Shown: positions 44,465-56,925 of the stretch, piece after piece
How positions within the stretch are numbered: the stretch's first letter is position 1
Layout: every line of letters starts with the position of its first letter
Source: Oncomelania hupensis
Taxonomy: Eukaryota; Mollusca; Gastropoda; Littorinimorpha; Pomatiopsidae
Length of the DNA: 64,000 bases
Assembly: GCA_036898135.1 (NCBI GenBank)
Contig: CM072526.1
Span: 55,772,108 to 55,836,107 of the forward strand
Direction: 5' to 3'
Program-made: the position numbers and the translations under genes
Notes under the pieces: model-generated
What the model was told of the DNA's origin: nothing
Seen by the model: the letters and a program-made list of their open reading frames with translations, nothing else
Database searches by the model: none

Positions 44465-47400
44465 ATGGTGAATTGTGAAAAACTAAGAATTTGCTCTTTC
44501 AACGTTAACGGACTAAATGATTTTAAGAAAAGAAAAGATGTATTTGATTTTTTAAGAAATTCCAATGGTAATATGTTTATGTTACAAGAAACCCATTGGA
44601 AAACAGAAGAAGAAAATTTGATTCGGTCACAGTGGGGGTTTGATGTTATTGTTAATGGTAATGACTCAGCAAGTCGAGGAGTAGCCTTTCTATTTAAGAA
44701 TAATTTTGAATATAAATTGCATAGTATTAGTAGAGATGACGTGGGACGGTATATTACATTAGATATTGAAATTTTAAATAAGCGCATGACTATTGTTAAT
44801 ATCTATGGACCTAGTAGTGGTGACCACCCCGAATTCTTTGTTAGTTTGTTTAATAATATTACATTGTTAGATAATGAACTGATTATTATTGGTGGTGACT
44901 GGAATGTTCCGCTGAATCCAAAACTTGACTCGAGCAATCCAAACAATGTGTATAGAGTTAGGAGCAGAAAAGAGATAATTGATTTTTTTGAACAACAGGA
45001 CATTGTAGATATTTTTAGAGCACTTCATGGAGATTTGAGAAAATACACCTGGAGGAGAACAAATAGTGCTCAGAGAAGTAGACTTGACTTTTTTGCTGTT
45101 TCTGAGCAGCTTGGCCTTGTTGTAGATGGTGTGGACATTTTGCCTGGATATTGTTCTGACCACTCTATTGTATCGCTGTGTTTTAAAACTGACATTGTTA
45201 ATAGGCACAGACCTTTGTGGAAGTTTAATAATGATTTATTGAAAGATATTGCATACTTGAACTTAATTAAAGAGTGTATTCTAGATGTTAAAAAACAGTA
45301 CGCTGCTTTTGTGTATGACAGAGATAATATTGCTGTGATTGATGATGAGGACCTTCAGCTCACTATTGGTGATCAGCTTTTCTTGGAAATGCTACTCTTG
45401 GAGATCCGTAGTAAAACTATTTCGTATGCAGCTTATAAAAAAAGAGAAAATGGTAAAAGGGAATCTGATTTGATTGAAGAGATCAAGCTATTGGAAAATA
45501 GTGTAAACAATGACAATGTACTTGTTTTAGAACAGAAGCGGCAAGAGCTGTACCAATTAAGACAAAAAAGGGTGGATGGTCTGATTGTAAGGTCTAGAGC
45601 AAGATGGATTGGAGACGGCGAAAAAAATTCAAAATATTTCTGTGGTCTTGAAAAAAGAAACTTTGTTAAAAAGGCAATGTGTTTTGTTGAAAGAGAAAAT
45701 GGGGAACTCTTATGCAATAGTGATGAAATTACTAAGGAGGTTAAATCCTTTTATGCACAGTTGTACGCTTCAAGAGAACATAATCTCATAAATGAAGAAA
45801 TTCCCAATAATTTGGAACATCCAATACTGACTGATGAAGAAAGCGATATGTTAGAGGGGTATATTTCTAGAGAAGAACTAGTTAAAGCAATAAAAAAACT
45901 TAAAAATGACAAAAGCCCTGGATCAGATGGATACACAGCTGAATTCTTTAAATTCTTCTATATTGATCTAGGTAGTTTTTTGCGTCGATCAATTAATGAC
46001 GGGTTTGAGAAAGGGGAAATGTCAGTAACGCAACGTCAGGGCGTTATTACCTGTATACCTAAAGAAGGGAAAGATAAAAGGTTTTTGAAAAATTGGCGAC
46101 CAATAACTCTACTAAATACAGTCTATAAAATAGCATCTTCATGTATTGCCGAAAGACTAAAACTAGTATTACCATCTATAATTCATAGTGACCAAAAAGG
46201 TTTTATGAAAGATAGAAATATAGGGGAAAATATTCGTTTGCTTTATGATACTATTATTTTTGCCAATGAACAACAAGTAAATGGTCTTCTTTTGATGATA
46301 GATTTTGAAAAAGCGTTTGATAGCATAGCCTGGTCTTTTATACAAAAAGCATTGACAAAATTCAATTTCGGAAATGACATAAAAAGATGGGTGTCGACTT
46401 TTTACAAAAATATTAAATCATGTGTTTCCGTAAATGGACAGTATTCTGAGTGGTTTGACTTGGAAAGAGGAACTCGTCAAGGTGATCCTCTCTCCCCCTA
46501 CATCTTTTTAATTTGTGCTGAAATCATGGCTATGATGGTGCGCCAAAATCCACAAATTAAAGGGCTTAATATTTTGGGTGAAAATATTTTGTTATCACAG
46601 TATGCTGACGATACCACTTTTTTTCTTGATGGTACAAAAGACTCCTTCTGTGCTTGCATAAAAACTTTACAATTTTTTGCTTCACTTTCAGGTCTGGTCA
46701 TTAATTATGATAAATCATCAGCTGTGTGGATAGGTTCATCAAAAAATTCCACTGTCAAGTTTATGTTGGAGTTTAATATTGTTTGGAATCCTACTATATT
46801 TAAGGTATTGGGAATAATTTTTTCGACTAACATTGATGATATGGTCTCTTTGAATTATGAAACTAGGCTTGTGGAGATTAGGAAAATTTTCAACTCTTGG
46901 TCCAGAAGAAATTTGACTCCTTTTGGTAAAATTACTGTCATTAAAACTTTGGCACTGTCAAAGTTGACATATTTATTTATGAATTTACCGGACCCAGATG
47001 AGGATTTTCTTACAAGTTTGCAGAGACTGCTGTTCATGTTTGTTTGGGATGGTAAGATAGACAAAATTAAGAGAATATCAATGTATCAGTCATATGAGGC
47101 TGGGGGTTTGAAAATGGTGAATGTGAAAGCTTTTTTGTCTGCACTTAAGTTAACCTGGCTAAAGAAAATATTACTTGATAATGGGAAAATTGCAAAAATT
47201 CTGTATGCAATATGTCCTGCTGCTCAAGTGATAAAAAAGCGAGGTGGCGAGTTTGTAAACTTATTAATGCAAAGACTTGTAAACCCATTCTGGGTTGATG
47301 TTTTTAAACATTGCAAAAAATTAAATGACAAATGTATTCCATCTTCTTATGATGATTTTGTTTCTGAATGTTTATTTTATAACATTAATATATGTAGAGA

Positions 47401-48259
47401 AAAAAAGGTACTGTTTCTGAGAAGCTGGGCTCAGAATGATGTCTATTCTGTTGGTCACTTGTTGAACGAGAATGGTTTTCTGTCCTATGAAGATTTTAAA
47501 ATAAAACATCCTAATGTAATGGTTAATTTTATGTTATATGAAGGTATTGTAAGATCTGTTCGAAACTACCAGTCCAAACTTAAAATTGATTTTTGTGAGA
47601 ATTTTGTGGTAAGGGATTCTGCAGTTTGGCAATGTTTGTTCAAAGGTGACTCTAAACATACCTATAGTTACCTGGTTAAAAATACTGATTCGTTGAAATC
47701 TATTGAAAAGTGGTCTAATGCATTGAATGTCGATGTTGATGTCTGTACTGTTTTTTCAAAGCTTAAGAAAACAACTGAAGATACACGGCTTAGGTGGTTT
47801 CAATATAAATTGATGTATAGAATTGTGCCAACCCAGCGTTTTTTACATCTGAGAAACATTGTAGATTCTTCTGTATGTACATTTTGTGGATTAGAAGAAG
47901 AAACTTTAGAACACCTTTTTTGGGACTGTGCTAAAACACAATCTTTTTGGAATGCCTTTCTTATTTGGCTGCATGACAACTTTGCTCATTGTTTAAATGT
48001 TAGACTTAGTAAGCAACTGATAATTTGTGGATATCAAACAAATATTGTAACTGATAAAATATTTGACCTATTTATTTTGAGTGCCAAATACTATGTGTAC
48101 ACATCTAAAATACGAGGCGTTTGCCCTCACTTTCAAGGTTTTTTGAGAGTTCTAAAGCAGAGATTTTTGGCTGAGAAGCACAATGCATATGTAAAGAACA
48201 TGGTTCCTGTTTTTCATGGCAATTGGTGCCTTTACAGACAATATTTTAATGGAGTCTGA
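44465..48259 (+). CDS. LINE ORF2: endonuclease and reverse transcriptase
   Basis: 1264 residues. The N-terminal AP-type endonuclease shows SFNVNGL, MLQETHW, IVNIYGPS, IGGDWNVP and the terminal YCSDHSIV. The reverse transcriptase includes NWRPITLLN, LLMIDFEKAFDS (catalytic D613 region), RGTRQGDPLSPYIF and QYADDTTFF (YADD at about 713-716). Near the C-terminus CTFCGLEEETLEHLFWDC is a zinc-knuckle-like motif (C-x2-C-x8-H-x4-C). This domain order is that of L1-superfamily elements, Tx1 clade included; Tx1 members often choose specific targets. The frame is fully open, so it may be active or very recently so. Confidence 0.93.
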   Translation: MVNCEKLRICSFNVNGLNDFKKRKDVFDFLRNSNGNMFMLQETHWKTEEENLIRSQWGFDVIVNGNDSASRGVAFLFKNNFEYKLHSISRDDVGRYITLDIEILNKRMTIVNIYGPSSGDHPEFFVSLFNNITLLDNELIIIGGDWNVPLNPKLDSSNPNNVYRVRSRKEIIDFFEQQDIVDIFRALHGDLRKYTWRRTNSAQRSRLDFFAVSEQLGLVVDGVDILPGYCSDHSIVSLCFKTDIVNRHRPLWKFNNDLLKDIAYLNLIKECILDVKKQYAAFVYDRDNIAVIDDEDLQLTIGDQLFLEMLLLEIRSKTISYAAYKKRENGKRESDLIEEIKLLENSVNNDNVLVLEQKRQELYQLRQKRVDGLIVRSRARWIGDGEKNSKYFCGLEKRNFVKKAMCFVERENGELLCNSDEITKEVKSFYAQLYASREHNLINEEIPNNLEHPILTDEESDMLEGYISREELVKAIKKLKNDKSPGSDGYTAEFFKFFYIDLGSFLRRSINDGFEKGEMSVTQRQGVITCIPKEGKDKRFLKNWRPITLLNTVYKIASSCIAERLKLVLPSIIHSDQKGFMKDRNIGENIRLLYDTIIFANEQQVNGLLLMIDFEKAFDSIAWSFIQKALTKFNFGNDIKRWVSTFYKNIKSCVSVNGQYSEWFDLERGTRQGDPLSPYIFLICAEIMAMMVRQNPQIKGLNILGENILLSQYADDTTFFLDGTKDSFCACIKTLQFFASLSGLVINYDKSSAVWIGSSKNSTVKFMLEFNIVWNPTIFKVLGIIFSTNIDDMVSLNYETRLVEIRKIFNSWSRRNLTPFGKITVIKTLALSKLTYLFMNLPDPDEDFLTSLQRLLFMFVWDGKIDKIKRISMYQSYEAGGLKMVNVKAFLSALKLTWLKKILLDNGKIAKILYAICPAAQVIKKRGGEFVNLLMQRLVNPFWVDVFKHCKKLNDKCIPSSYDDFVSECLFYNINICREKKVLFLRSWAQNDVYSVGHLLNENGFLSYEDFKIKHPNVMVNFMLYEGIVRSVRNYQSKLKIDFCENFVVRDSAVWQCLFKGDSKHTYSYLVKNTDSLKSIEKWSNALNVDVDVCTVFSKLKKTTEDTRLRWFQYKLMYRIVPTQRFLHLRNIVDSSVCTFCGLEEETLEHLFWDCAKTQSFWNAFLIWLHDNFAHCLNVRLSKQLIICGYQTNIVTDKIFDLFILSAKYYVYTSKIRGVCPHFQGFLRVLKQRFLAEKHNAYVKNMVPVFHGNWCLYRQYFNGV

Positions 48260-48500
48260 CCAATTTCTTACAACAACCTTTTTTAATTTTTTTTTTTTAA
48301 TTTTATTTTATTGTTTTTTTTTAATTTTATTTTATTATTATTATTTTTTTTTTCTTTATTCCCCTATAAAGCTCCTATGACCTGGGCACTTTCTTTTTTC
48401 TCTTCTTCTTTCCTCTATGTTTCTTCGTGCATGTAGATTGTAGTGTAATTATTTCCTTTGTTGTAATGTACTATGTTAAAATAATATAACCCAGTTCCTG
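48260..48500 (+). other. LINE 3' UTR
   Basis: Very T-rich with repeated TTTTATTTTATT blocks, then a less biased stretch. The final readable bases are AACCCAGTTCCTG. No poly(A) tail is visible before the gap. Confidence 0.6.
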
Positions 48501-49000
48501 NNNNNNNNNNNNNNNNNNNNNNNNNNNNNNNNNNNNNNNNNNNNNNNNNNNNNNNNNNNNNNNNNNNNNNNNNNNNNNNNNNNNNNNNNNNNNNNNNNNN
48601 NNNNNNNNNNNNNNNNNNNNNNNNNNNNNNNNNNNNNNNNNNNNNNNNNNNNNNNNNNNNNNNNNNNNNNNNNNNNNNNNNNNNNNNNNNNNNNNNNNNN
48701 NNNNNNNNNNNNNNNNNNNNNNNNNNNNNNNNNNNNNNNNNNNNNNNNNNNNNNNNNNNNNNNNNNNNNNNNNNNNNNNNNNNNNNNNNNNNNNNNNNNN
48801 NNNNNNNNNNNNNNNNNNNNNNNNNNNNNNNNNNNNNNNNNNNNNNNNNNNNNNNNNNNNNNNNNNNNNNNNNNNNNNNNNNNNNNNNNNNNNNNNNNNN
48901 NNNNNNNNNNNNNNNNNNNNNNNNNNNNNNNNNNNNNNNNNNNNNNNNNNNNNNNNNNNNNNNNNNNNNNNNNNNNNNNNNNNNNNNNNNNNNNNNNNNN
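48501..49000. other. Assembly gap (500 N)
   Basis: Exactly 500 undetermined bases, a conventional placeholder length, so the true size is unknown. The gap lies between the LINE 3' end and a 23-bp minisatellite and may hide satellite sequence. Confidence 0.99.
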
Positions 49001-49960
49001 AGGACTATCTACAACACAGACCTAGGCCTATCTACAACACAGACCTAGGCCTATCTACAACACAGACCTAGGTCTATCTACAACACAGACCTAGGTCTAT
49101 CTACAACACAGACCTAGGCCTATCTACAACACAGACCTAGGCCTATCTACAACCCAGACCTAGGCCTATTTTCAACACAGACCTAGGCCTATCTACAACA
49201 CAAACCTAGGCCTATCTATGACACACACCTAGGTCTATCTACAACACAGACCTAGGCCTATTTTCAACACAGACCTAGGCCTATCTACAACACAAACCTA
49301 GGCCTATCTATGACACAGACCTAGGCCTATCTACAACACAGACCTAGGCCTATTTTCAACACACACCTAGGCCTATCTACAACACAAACCTAGGCCTATC
49401 TATGACACAGACCTAGGCCTTTCTACAACACAAACCTAGGCCTATCTACAACACAGACCTAGGCCTATCTATAACACAGACCTAGATCTATCTACAACAC
49501 AGACCTGGAGCTATCTACAACACAGACCTAGGCCTATCTATGACATAGATATAGGCCTATCGACAACACAGACCTAGGCCTATCTACAACACATACTTAG
49601 GCCTACCGACAACACAGATCTAGGCCTATCTACAACAGATCTAGGTCTATCTACAACACAGACCTAGGCCTATCTACAACACAGACCTAGGACTATCTAC
49701 AACACAGACCTAGGCCTATCTACAACACAGACCTAGGCCAATCTACAAACACAGACCTAGGCCTGTCTACAACACAGACCTAGAGCTATCTACAACACAG
49801 ACCTAAAGCTATTTAAGAACACATTCCTAGGCCTATCTACAACACAGACCTAGGCCTATCTACAACACAGACCTAGGCCTATCTACAACACAGACCTAGA
49901 GCTATCTACAACACAGTCCTAAAGCTATTTTAGAACACATTCCTAGGACAATTTACAACA
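49001..49960. repeat. 23-bp minisatellite
   Basis: About 40 units of 23 bp built on ACCTAGGCCTATCTACAAC plus ACAG. Variants include TATTTTCAACACA, CTATGACACA and AGAGCTATC. The copies degrade towards the right end. No ORF is supported. Confidence 0.93.
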
Positions 49961-50289
49961 TAGACCTGGGGTTAACTAGAACATAGAGGACTTTTTAGAG
50001 CACAGAAATGCAGGTGATAACTTTGGCCGTTAGTAGAGTGATAACATTGGGTTTTATAGGTCACAAGTTGGAATCAAGATTATCACCAACATTGCTATAA
50101 TCATTGGCCATCTTAATTACTGCATCACAAACATGCTGGTGCTTGCTTTAACAGAGTAGTTGGTTCAATAAAGTGAAAATGCAAATGAGAAGAGTAAGCG
50201 CTATCAATTATAATACACACATCACACTAACAACATCGACAACAGTGGTAAAATATGTCCCAATGCACTAAAAGGGACGGGAGTGAACA
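49961..50289. other. Non-coding sequence between minisatellites
   Basis: Unique sequence with no gene or notable repeat seen. Confidence 0.5.
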
Positions 50290-51052
50290 AACATGAGGGC
50301 ACTTTGTCACCATGACACTCAAAGGAAAACAAACATGAGGGCACTTTGTCACCATGACACTCAAAGGAAAACAAACATGAGGGCACTTTGTCACCATGAC
50401 ACTCAAAGGAAAACAAACATGAGGGCACTTTGTCACCATGACACTCAAAGGAAAACAAACATGAGGGCACTTTGTCACCATGACACTCAAAGGAAAACAA
50501 ACATGAGGGCACTTTGTCACCATGACACTCAAAGGAAAACAAACATGAGGGCACTTTGTCACCATGACACTCAAAGGAAAACAAACATGAGGGCACTTTG
50601 TCACCATGACACTCAAAGGAAAACAAACATGAGGGCACTTTGTCACCATGACACTCAAAGGAAAACAAACATGAGGGCACTTTGTCACCATGACACTCAA
50701 AGGAAAACAAACATGAGGGCACTTTGTCACCATGACACTCAAAGGAAAACAAACATGAGGGCACTTTGTTACCATGACACTCAAAGTAAAACAAACATGA
50801 GGGCACTTTGTCACCATGACACTCAAAGGAAAACAAACATGAGGGCACTTTGTCACCATGACACTCAAAGGAAAACAAACATGATGAGGGCACTTTGTCA
50901 CCATGACACTCAAACGAAAACAAACATTAGGGCACTGTGTCACCATGAAACTCAAAAGAAAACAAACATGAGGACACTGTATCACCATAAAAGTCAAAAG
51001 AAAACAAACATGAGGACACTGTGTCCCCATAAACCACAAAGGCAAACAAACT
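50290..51052. repeat. 42-bp minisatellite, open in several frames
   Basis: About 18 units of 42 bp (14 codons) with landmarks CATGAGGGCACTTTGTCACC and ATGACACTCAAAGGAAAACA. The central copies are almost identical and the right-hand copies diverge. The period is a multiple of three, so plus-strand (MRALCHHDTQRKTN) and both minus-strand repeats are open. I treat these as by-products of the period, not as a gene. One unit has a 3-bp insertion near 50884. Confidence 0.95.
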
Positions 51053-51114
51053 AAAACAAACAAGACACTGGTGCCACATTCATTGAAAAAAACACGAGGA
51101 AAATTATTAATAAA

Positions 51115-51250
51115 ATTAAACCCAAATGGCAACAAATATCTCAAACTAAAAAAATCAAACCCATATGGCAAACAAATCAAAAAGTAAAAAAATCAAACCC
51201 AAATGGCAAACAAATCAAAAAGTAAAAAAATAATCAAACCCAAATGGCAA
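51115..51250. repeat. 39-bp repeat, four copies
   Basis: CCCAAATGGCAA or close variants start at about 51121, 51160, 51198 and 51239, separated by A-rich AAATCAAAAAGTAAAAAAAT-like spacers. Confidence 0.75.
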
Positions 51251-51502
51251 CAGAAAGTATTAGAAGGCAGCATCACTGAACTACCAGCAAATGTTAACCC
51301 AAAGTGCCACATGCTGAACACTGAAATGAAAGGCCAACAAAGAGGTAGAAAGGAGCAACGTTTGGCGTTTACCACTGGCAGGGCTGGTCTGTCACAGTCC
51401 CCAGCTGAGTGAAGAGCTGTGCTGTTGACCGTGTAACTGTTGTACTGCTGGCAGGTACACATTTTAACACAAGTGTTAACCTTACACAAACGATCATGAA
51501 GA

Positions 51503-51533
<31 letters not shown>

Positions 51534-51879
51534 CGATGATGATCATGGTGGTGATGGTGATGATGGTGGCGATAATGATGATGAATGTGATGATGTTACT
51601 GTGGTGATAATGACAGTGGTGGAATGATGAAGAGGCAGGGGATAGAAGAGGGAGGATGGGGCGGTAAGAAAGTGCCGTGATGTCGATGCTGGAGATGGGG
51701 AAGTGGTGATGATGGTGGCGATTGCTGATGAAATTGAAGACAATGACAAAGATGATAACAGCAACAGCAAGATGAAGATGATGGTTTTAGCAGTTAAGGT
51801 TAGTCAAGTGCATCAGTTCCAGCCTGTGATGGTGCCTGTAGGGTGAATGATGCTGTGACTGCCACAATAAGATTTGCCT
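51251..51879. other. Non-coding, with a (GAT)n tract
   Basis: A GAT/ATG microsatellite occupies about 51501-51545 and continues imperfectly as GATGGTGAT-like sequence to about 51600. Purine-rich low-complexity DNA follows to about 51780. No gene is supported. Confidence 0.6.
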
Positions 51880-52715
51880 ATCTAACTTATCTTTTCTTGA
51901 CATTTACTCCTCCAAATCTGGAAAACTCATCATTCTCGGCGACCTCAACATTCACTTTGATCAACCTGAACACTGGGAAACTAAACGCATCTGTCACAAC
52001 CTCCATATCCATAGCCTTACACAATTTGTTTCTGAACCAAAATGCCTTTGCTCTGAACACAATCGCTAGACACCCTATAAACAATGAAAAACTAACTAGC
52101 TAGAGAGTGCGAAAACATTCTCTGTCATGTCATTGTATCACAAGATCTTGAGTCTGACCACTACGTTATTCTCTGCTCTCTCTCCTCAAAAGATAAAACA
52201 CCCAATCACCCGCCGCCACTTGAAAAGCATTGACAAGAAAACCATCTCTTCTGAAACTGTTTACTTACTTTCTTCTGCTCCTCCTGACACTGAACCTGCT
52301 TCTTTTTTTCAAAATTACTCTCAACCATCTCCTTAACAAACATGCTCCTTCTTCCTCCTTCCTGATCTCCGACTGTCCATCTGCGCCGTGGTTCTCTCCC
52401 CAGATCGGCAAGGCCAAACGGGAGCGGCGTAGAGCCGAGCGCATGTGACTTTCTTCCAAACTTACAGTTCACAAACAGACCTATCAGCAGTGCAAGTGTG
52501 ATGTCTGAAAAGCCATCTTTGCAGCTAAAATACATTATTACTACAACACAAAGATTGAGAGTTCTACTTCTTCCAAAGATCTATTTTCTGCTATGAATGA
52601 CCTCCTGGGGAACACCAACAAAAATTGAACTTTCTGAACTACCTTCATTCTTTTCAAACTTCTTTACCTAAAAAAATCGAAGCTATTCGCAAATCTCTTG
52701 ATGACACACCTTGTA
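51880..52715 (+). pseudogene. Decayed LINE, endonuclease and linker region
   Basis: Across shifting frames the plus strand reads as a non-LTR endonuclease: LDIYSSKSGKLIILGDLNIH, later ESDHYVILCSLSS, then a Lys/Arg-rich linker with a GKAKRERRRAER run, and a KKIEAIRKSLDDTP segment near the end. GDLNIHFD and SDHY are hallmark endonuclease motifs of L2/CR1/Jockey-type LINEs. Many stops and shifts make it dead. The plus-strand RT piece at 55263 onward is probably from the same copy. Confidence 0.75.
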
Positions 52716-55262
52716 AACAGGCATGCCTACCCTCAATTTGAAGTTTCAGTATTAACTTTTCCAAATTTCAGTATTACTATTACGATTTTAGTATTTACTT
52801 TTACTACCTATTATTTTTGCACTCATCCTTTTTGATATTCTGTGAAGAATCCAGTGATAGATTGATTTGCTGCCACAATCTTCTTTTTCTTCTTTAAAAC
52901 CTCGTAATTCTTGTTAGGCTGTGGGCCTTCTGCGTGCCACTTGATGTCATTCATATCACCGGCGAGATGCCAAACTGGTTGGCACAAATCGTACTTTTAA
53001 GTCAGTGCTGCCGCGAATAACGAAAGTACACTTTTCCGAATACGAGGCAAAATATGTCTGCCCCTTGCACGGTTTCTTTGAAGATTCAGATTCACAATCA
53101 ATTTGCTCAGCCATTCATTTGGACACCATGTTTTGAATTCTGTCTCACGAGCACTGATATCCACTGCGACTGCGCAAAAACTGATTCAGCAAACTTCAGT
53201 GCCTCCACCGGAAACTCCAATGCCACGTGTCTCTACTGCGACTGCGCATTGCGGCATTACACTGGGTTTGGCTGTCTTTGGAAAAAGGTCACGCGATGCA
53301 TTACCAAAGGCCAACGAGTTCCTTTTTTTTTTCCCCCAATATTGTTTTTATATATTTCCGGACCGTGAAACAAGTATCCGTATTTTCCATAGCGCTTGCG
53401 GAGTTTTTCAAATTTCCAGAAAAAATACGGAAATTCCATGTAAGTATTTGTGGTTTCACGTGCATAACGCGGATAGGGCATATGCGGAATTAGGAAATGG
53501 GGTTACTGAGCTCGACTCGAGTTTGTCCTGTGTGCTGGTATGCGATTTAGCTAGCAGAGTCATTTTGGTTGCTATTGCATGCAGTCGGACTTTTGACAGA
53601 AGTAGAGTTGTGACTGTGTGTCAGGTTAGCGTAACGTCTTCTGGAAGGGTCTTTATTCGAAGTGTTTCGAACCACCCAAGGTCTTGTTGCCCTCGTCGGG
53701 ACAAGGATGTTAAAAAGTCTGTAGTGGGAGGACTGTGACTGCCATCTATTGTGTAATATAGGTGTAGAGTTCTGTTCTAACGCTGTGTGGCCCTCTATTG
53801 GGCACCTGCTAATGCTCAAGTACTTCGCCAGTATTGAGATGTCCCAGCCATAGCTAGCATTAGCCATAAACGGATTTGAACTCTCAGACTAACCAGTGTG
53901 CTGTACTGTGTCATATAAGTGTTGTGTTGTGCAGTGTCGTGTACTGTGTCCCACAAGCCGAGAACCTAAAGGTGAGTGTGAATCCTGCAATTCTTTTCCT
54001 TAGTGGCTGTGCTCCGAGTCTGAGTACGTGAATAAATGATGGTGAATGTGGGGGAAAGGGATGTATTTTGGTAAATAGTTGTTTATCGATTTTATATGAT
54101 TTTCATATGATTTTCTTGGTTTAACGTTTGTATAAATAATGTTGTTGCTGTTGTTGCCAAGAAGGTCAAAGGGCGACAACGAAGTATGCATGTTAGAGAG
54201 AGAGAGAGAGGGGTGATGAAAGGGAGACAATGTAATGCGTTGGAGAGGGGTGATGAAGGAGATGAATATGAGGGAAGCGTGTTTGTATTATATGTGAATG
54301 GGAAAAGATAATGTATTATAACGTGAAGAGGGATGATGACGATGAAGGTGTGATTGAGATGAATCGCCATGGTGTGAATGGGATTGCAGTTGTAATAATC
54401 ATGTATAGTTATATAAACAACCATGTATCATGGAAGAGATAGAATTATAGAATTAAGAAATGCATTGTGTTTTGAGATGAATGTATAAACAGGTAAAGAT
54501 GGCGGACGGCGAAAGGCGTATTCTGTTATGAAGTGTTTAAGTTTTTGTGGACAAGCTAGTGAGATTCCTTATTTGTCCACAGGATTGGGCTTCGATTGTA
54601 GTTCTCTCCTGTTTTATCTACTGGTACCACTACTGTTACGCCCTACTACTGGTGTAATTCTGCGACGCCTATGTGTCTCTGCGGTATCACTGTGACGGGT
54701 GACGTCAGCTTTGAGACCTCTACCCTTGCCGCTGAGGGGTGTGGATGTTGCTTGGGCTCACCGCCACCACCGTTACGTCCACTTTTGTTGTCGGCGCCTC
54801 TGCTGGGGAGTGACCCTCCATTACTGCCAGACCTACCATTGCTTCGGACGAGACGTTAATACAGCTACAGGATCTCAGCTACACCGCATCCACACACATA
54901 CAGATTCGCATTCACACACCTAAAAACATATATAGTGTAAATTACTTTCTTACTTGAGTAATTAACTGCAGTATTACTCCGAGCTCATTTAATCGATAGT
55001 TAGGTTTCGAACATTGACTTTGAACTGTAAGCCAGCTAGTTCCATACGTTTGAATTTCAAGACTTTTTCTAATTGTGGATTTAATGTTGAATTGTGGTTA
55101 TTTGAATTTAACTGATTGTCATTGTTGTTGCATACTGTTGTGGGTACTCTGTTGTGTATAGTTCTGGGGTTTTCAGTTAGACAAGGGAGGTAATTGTTTA
55201 GTAAATACCGGGTTGGGGGTCTTGATAGGGGTTTAAGGGTGGTTTAGTATCCCATATCCTGT
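52716..55262. other. Unassigned sequence interrupting the decayed LINE
   Basis: About 2.5 kb with no supported gene. CACTGCGACTGCGCA-like words repeat near 53162-53255 and a short GA tract lies near 54196-54212. Several open frames of 60-210 codons overlap one another and show no domain. The RT N-terminal part expected between the two LINE pieces is missing, so this segment replaced LINE sequence rather than simply inserting into it. Confidence 0.4.
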
Positions 55263-55808
55263 CCAATATGTCTGCATCGACAACTACCTTTCTGAACTGT
55301 CCAAACTTGTCTTCGGCGTTCCTCAGAGGTTAGTTCTAGGCCTGTTTCTATTCATCCTTTACAAATCTCCTCTGTCTCAGGTCATCCAACACCATGACAC
55401 TTTCCACTATTTCTACTCAGGTGATAAACAGTTCAAAAACAGTGAAACTCCTGAAAACCTTCCTTCTCTTCTGATCAAAACTTCTGACTGCTTTGAAAGC
55501 ATTTCTAACTGGATGACTGCCAACAAGCTCCAGCTCAATGCTAACAAAACTGAAGTTATGCTAACAGGTACCAAACACAACCTGCCTTCTTCCCCTGTAG
55601 ACACTATCACTCTTGGCCAAACCATTATTCCTATGTTATATTCTGTCAAAAACCTTGGTGTCATCCTTAACAACACCCTCTCCATTTCAGAATTCATCTG
55701 CAAAGACTGTCAAACATGCAACTTTCAGCCCTGTAGAATAGGCCTTGCCCACAAGCATCTGACCACTGATCCTACAGCCAAACTCATTTCCTCTCTTGTC
55801 CTGCACCG

Positions 55809-56914
55809 CTTATACTACTGTAACTCTCTTCTCGCTTATACTACTGTAACTCTCTTCTCACTTATACTACTGTAACTCTCTTCTCACTTATACTACTGTA
55901 ACTCTCTTCTCGCTTATACTACTGTAACTCTCTTCTCACTTATACTACTGTAACTCTCTTCTCACTTATACTACTGTAACTCTCTTCTCACTTATACTAC
56001 TGTAACTCTCTTCTCACTTATACCACTGTAACTCTCTTCTCACTTATACTACTGTAACTCTCTTCTCACTTATACTACTGTAACTCTCTTCTCGCTTATA
56101 CTACTGTAACTCTCTTCTCGCTTATACTACTGTAACTCTCTTCTCACTTATACTACTGTAACTCTCTTCTCACTTATACTACTGTAACTCTCTTCTCGCT
56201 TATACCACTGTAACTCTCTTCTCACTTATACTACTGTAACTCTCTTCTCTCTTATACTACTGTAACTCTCTTCTCACTTATACCACTGTAACTCTCTTCT
56301 CACTTATACTACTGTAACTCTCTTCTCACTTATACTACTGTAACTCTCTTCTCACTTATACTACTGTAATTCTCTTCTCACTTATACCACTGTAACTCTC
56401 TTCTCACTTATACTACTGTAACTCTCTTCTCACTTATACTACTGTAACTCTCTTCTCACTTATACTACTGTAACTCTCTTCTCACTTATACTACTGTAAT
56501 TCTCTTCTCACTTATACCACTGTAACTCTCTTCTCACTTATACTACTGTAACTCTCTTCTCACTTATACTACTGTAACTCTCTTATCGCTTATACCACTG
56601 TAACTCTCTTCTCACTTATACTACTGTAACTCTCTTCTCACTTATACTACTGTAACTCTCTTCTCACTTATACTACTGTAACTCTCTTCTCACTTATACT
56701 ACTGTAACTCTCTTCTCACTTATACTACTGTAACTCTCTTCTCACTTATACTACTGTAACTCTCTTCTCACTTATACCACTGTAACTCTCTTCTCACCTT
56801 ATACTACTGTAACTCTCTTCTCACTTATACTACTGTAACTCTCTTCTCACTTATACTACTGTAACTCTCTTCTCGCTTATACTACTGTAACTCTCTTCTC
56901 GCTTATACTACTGT
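55809..56914. repeat. 26-bp minisatellite expanded inside the LINE RT region
   Basis: About 42 units of CTTATACTACTGTAACTCTC plus TTCTCA (or G). The first unit is continuous with the RT coding sequence for LYYCNSLLA, so the repeat arose by amplifying those codons. Because 26 is not a multiple of three, the expansion destroyed the frame. Units are very uniform, suggesting recent spread. Confidence 0.93.
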
Positions 56915-56925
56915 AACTCTTTTCT

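Noticed and set aside
50222..51180. Frames of 233-317 codons on both strands
   Set aside because: By-product of the 42-bp minisatellite; three frames are open simultaneously.
51843..52535. Frames of 65-109 codons as separate genes
   Set aside because: They are out-of-frame pieces and antisense shadows of a decayed LINE endonuclease region.
53054..53867. Frames of 88-211 codons in the unassigned 2.5-kb segment
   Set aside because: Mutually overlapping on both strands, no domain, no splice or start evidence.
54671..54923. Pro/Leu-rich 62-74-codon frames
   Set aside because: Short, overlapping in different frames, low complexity.
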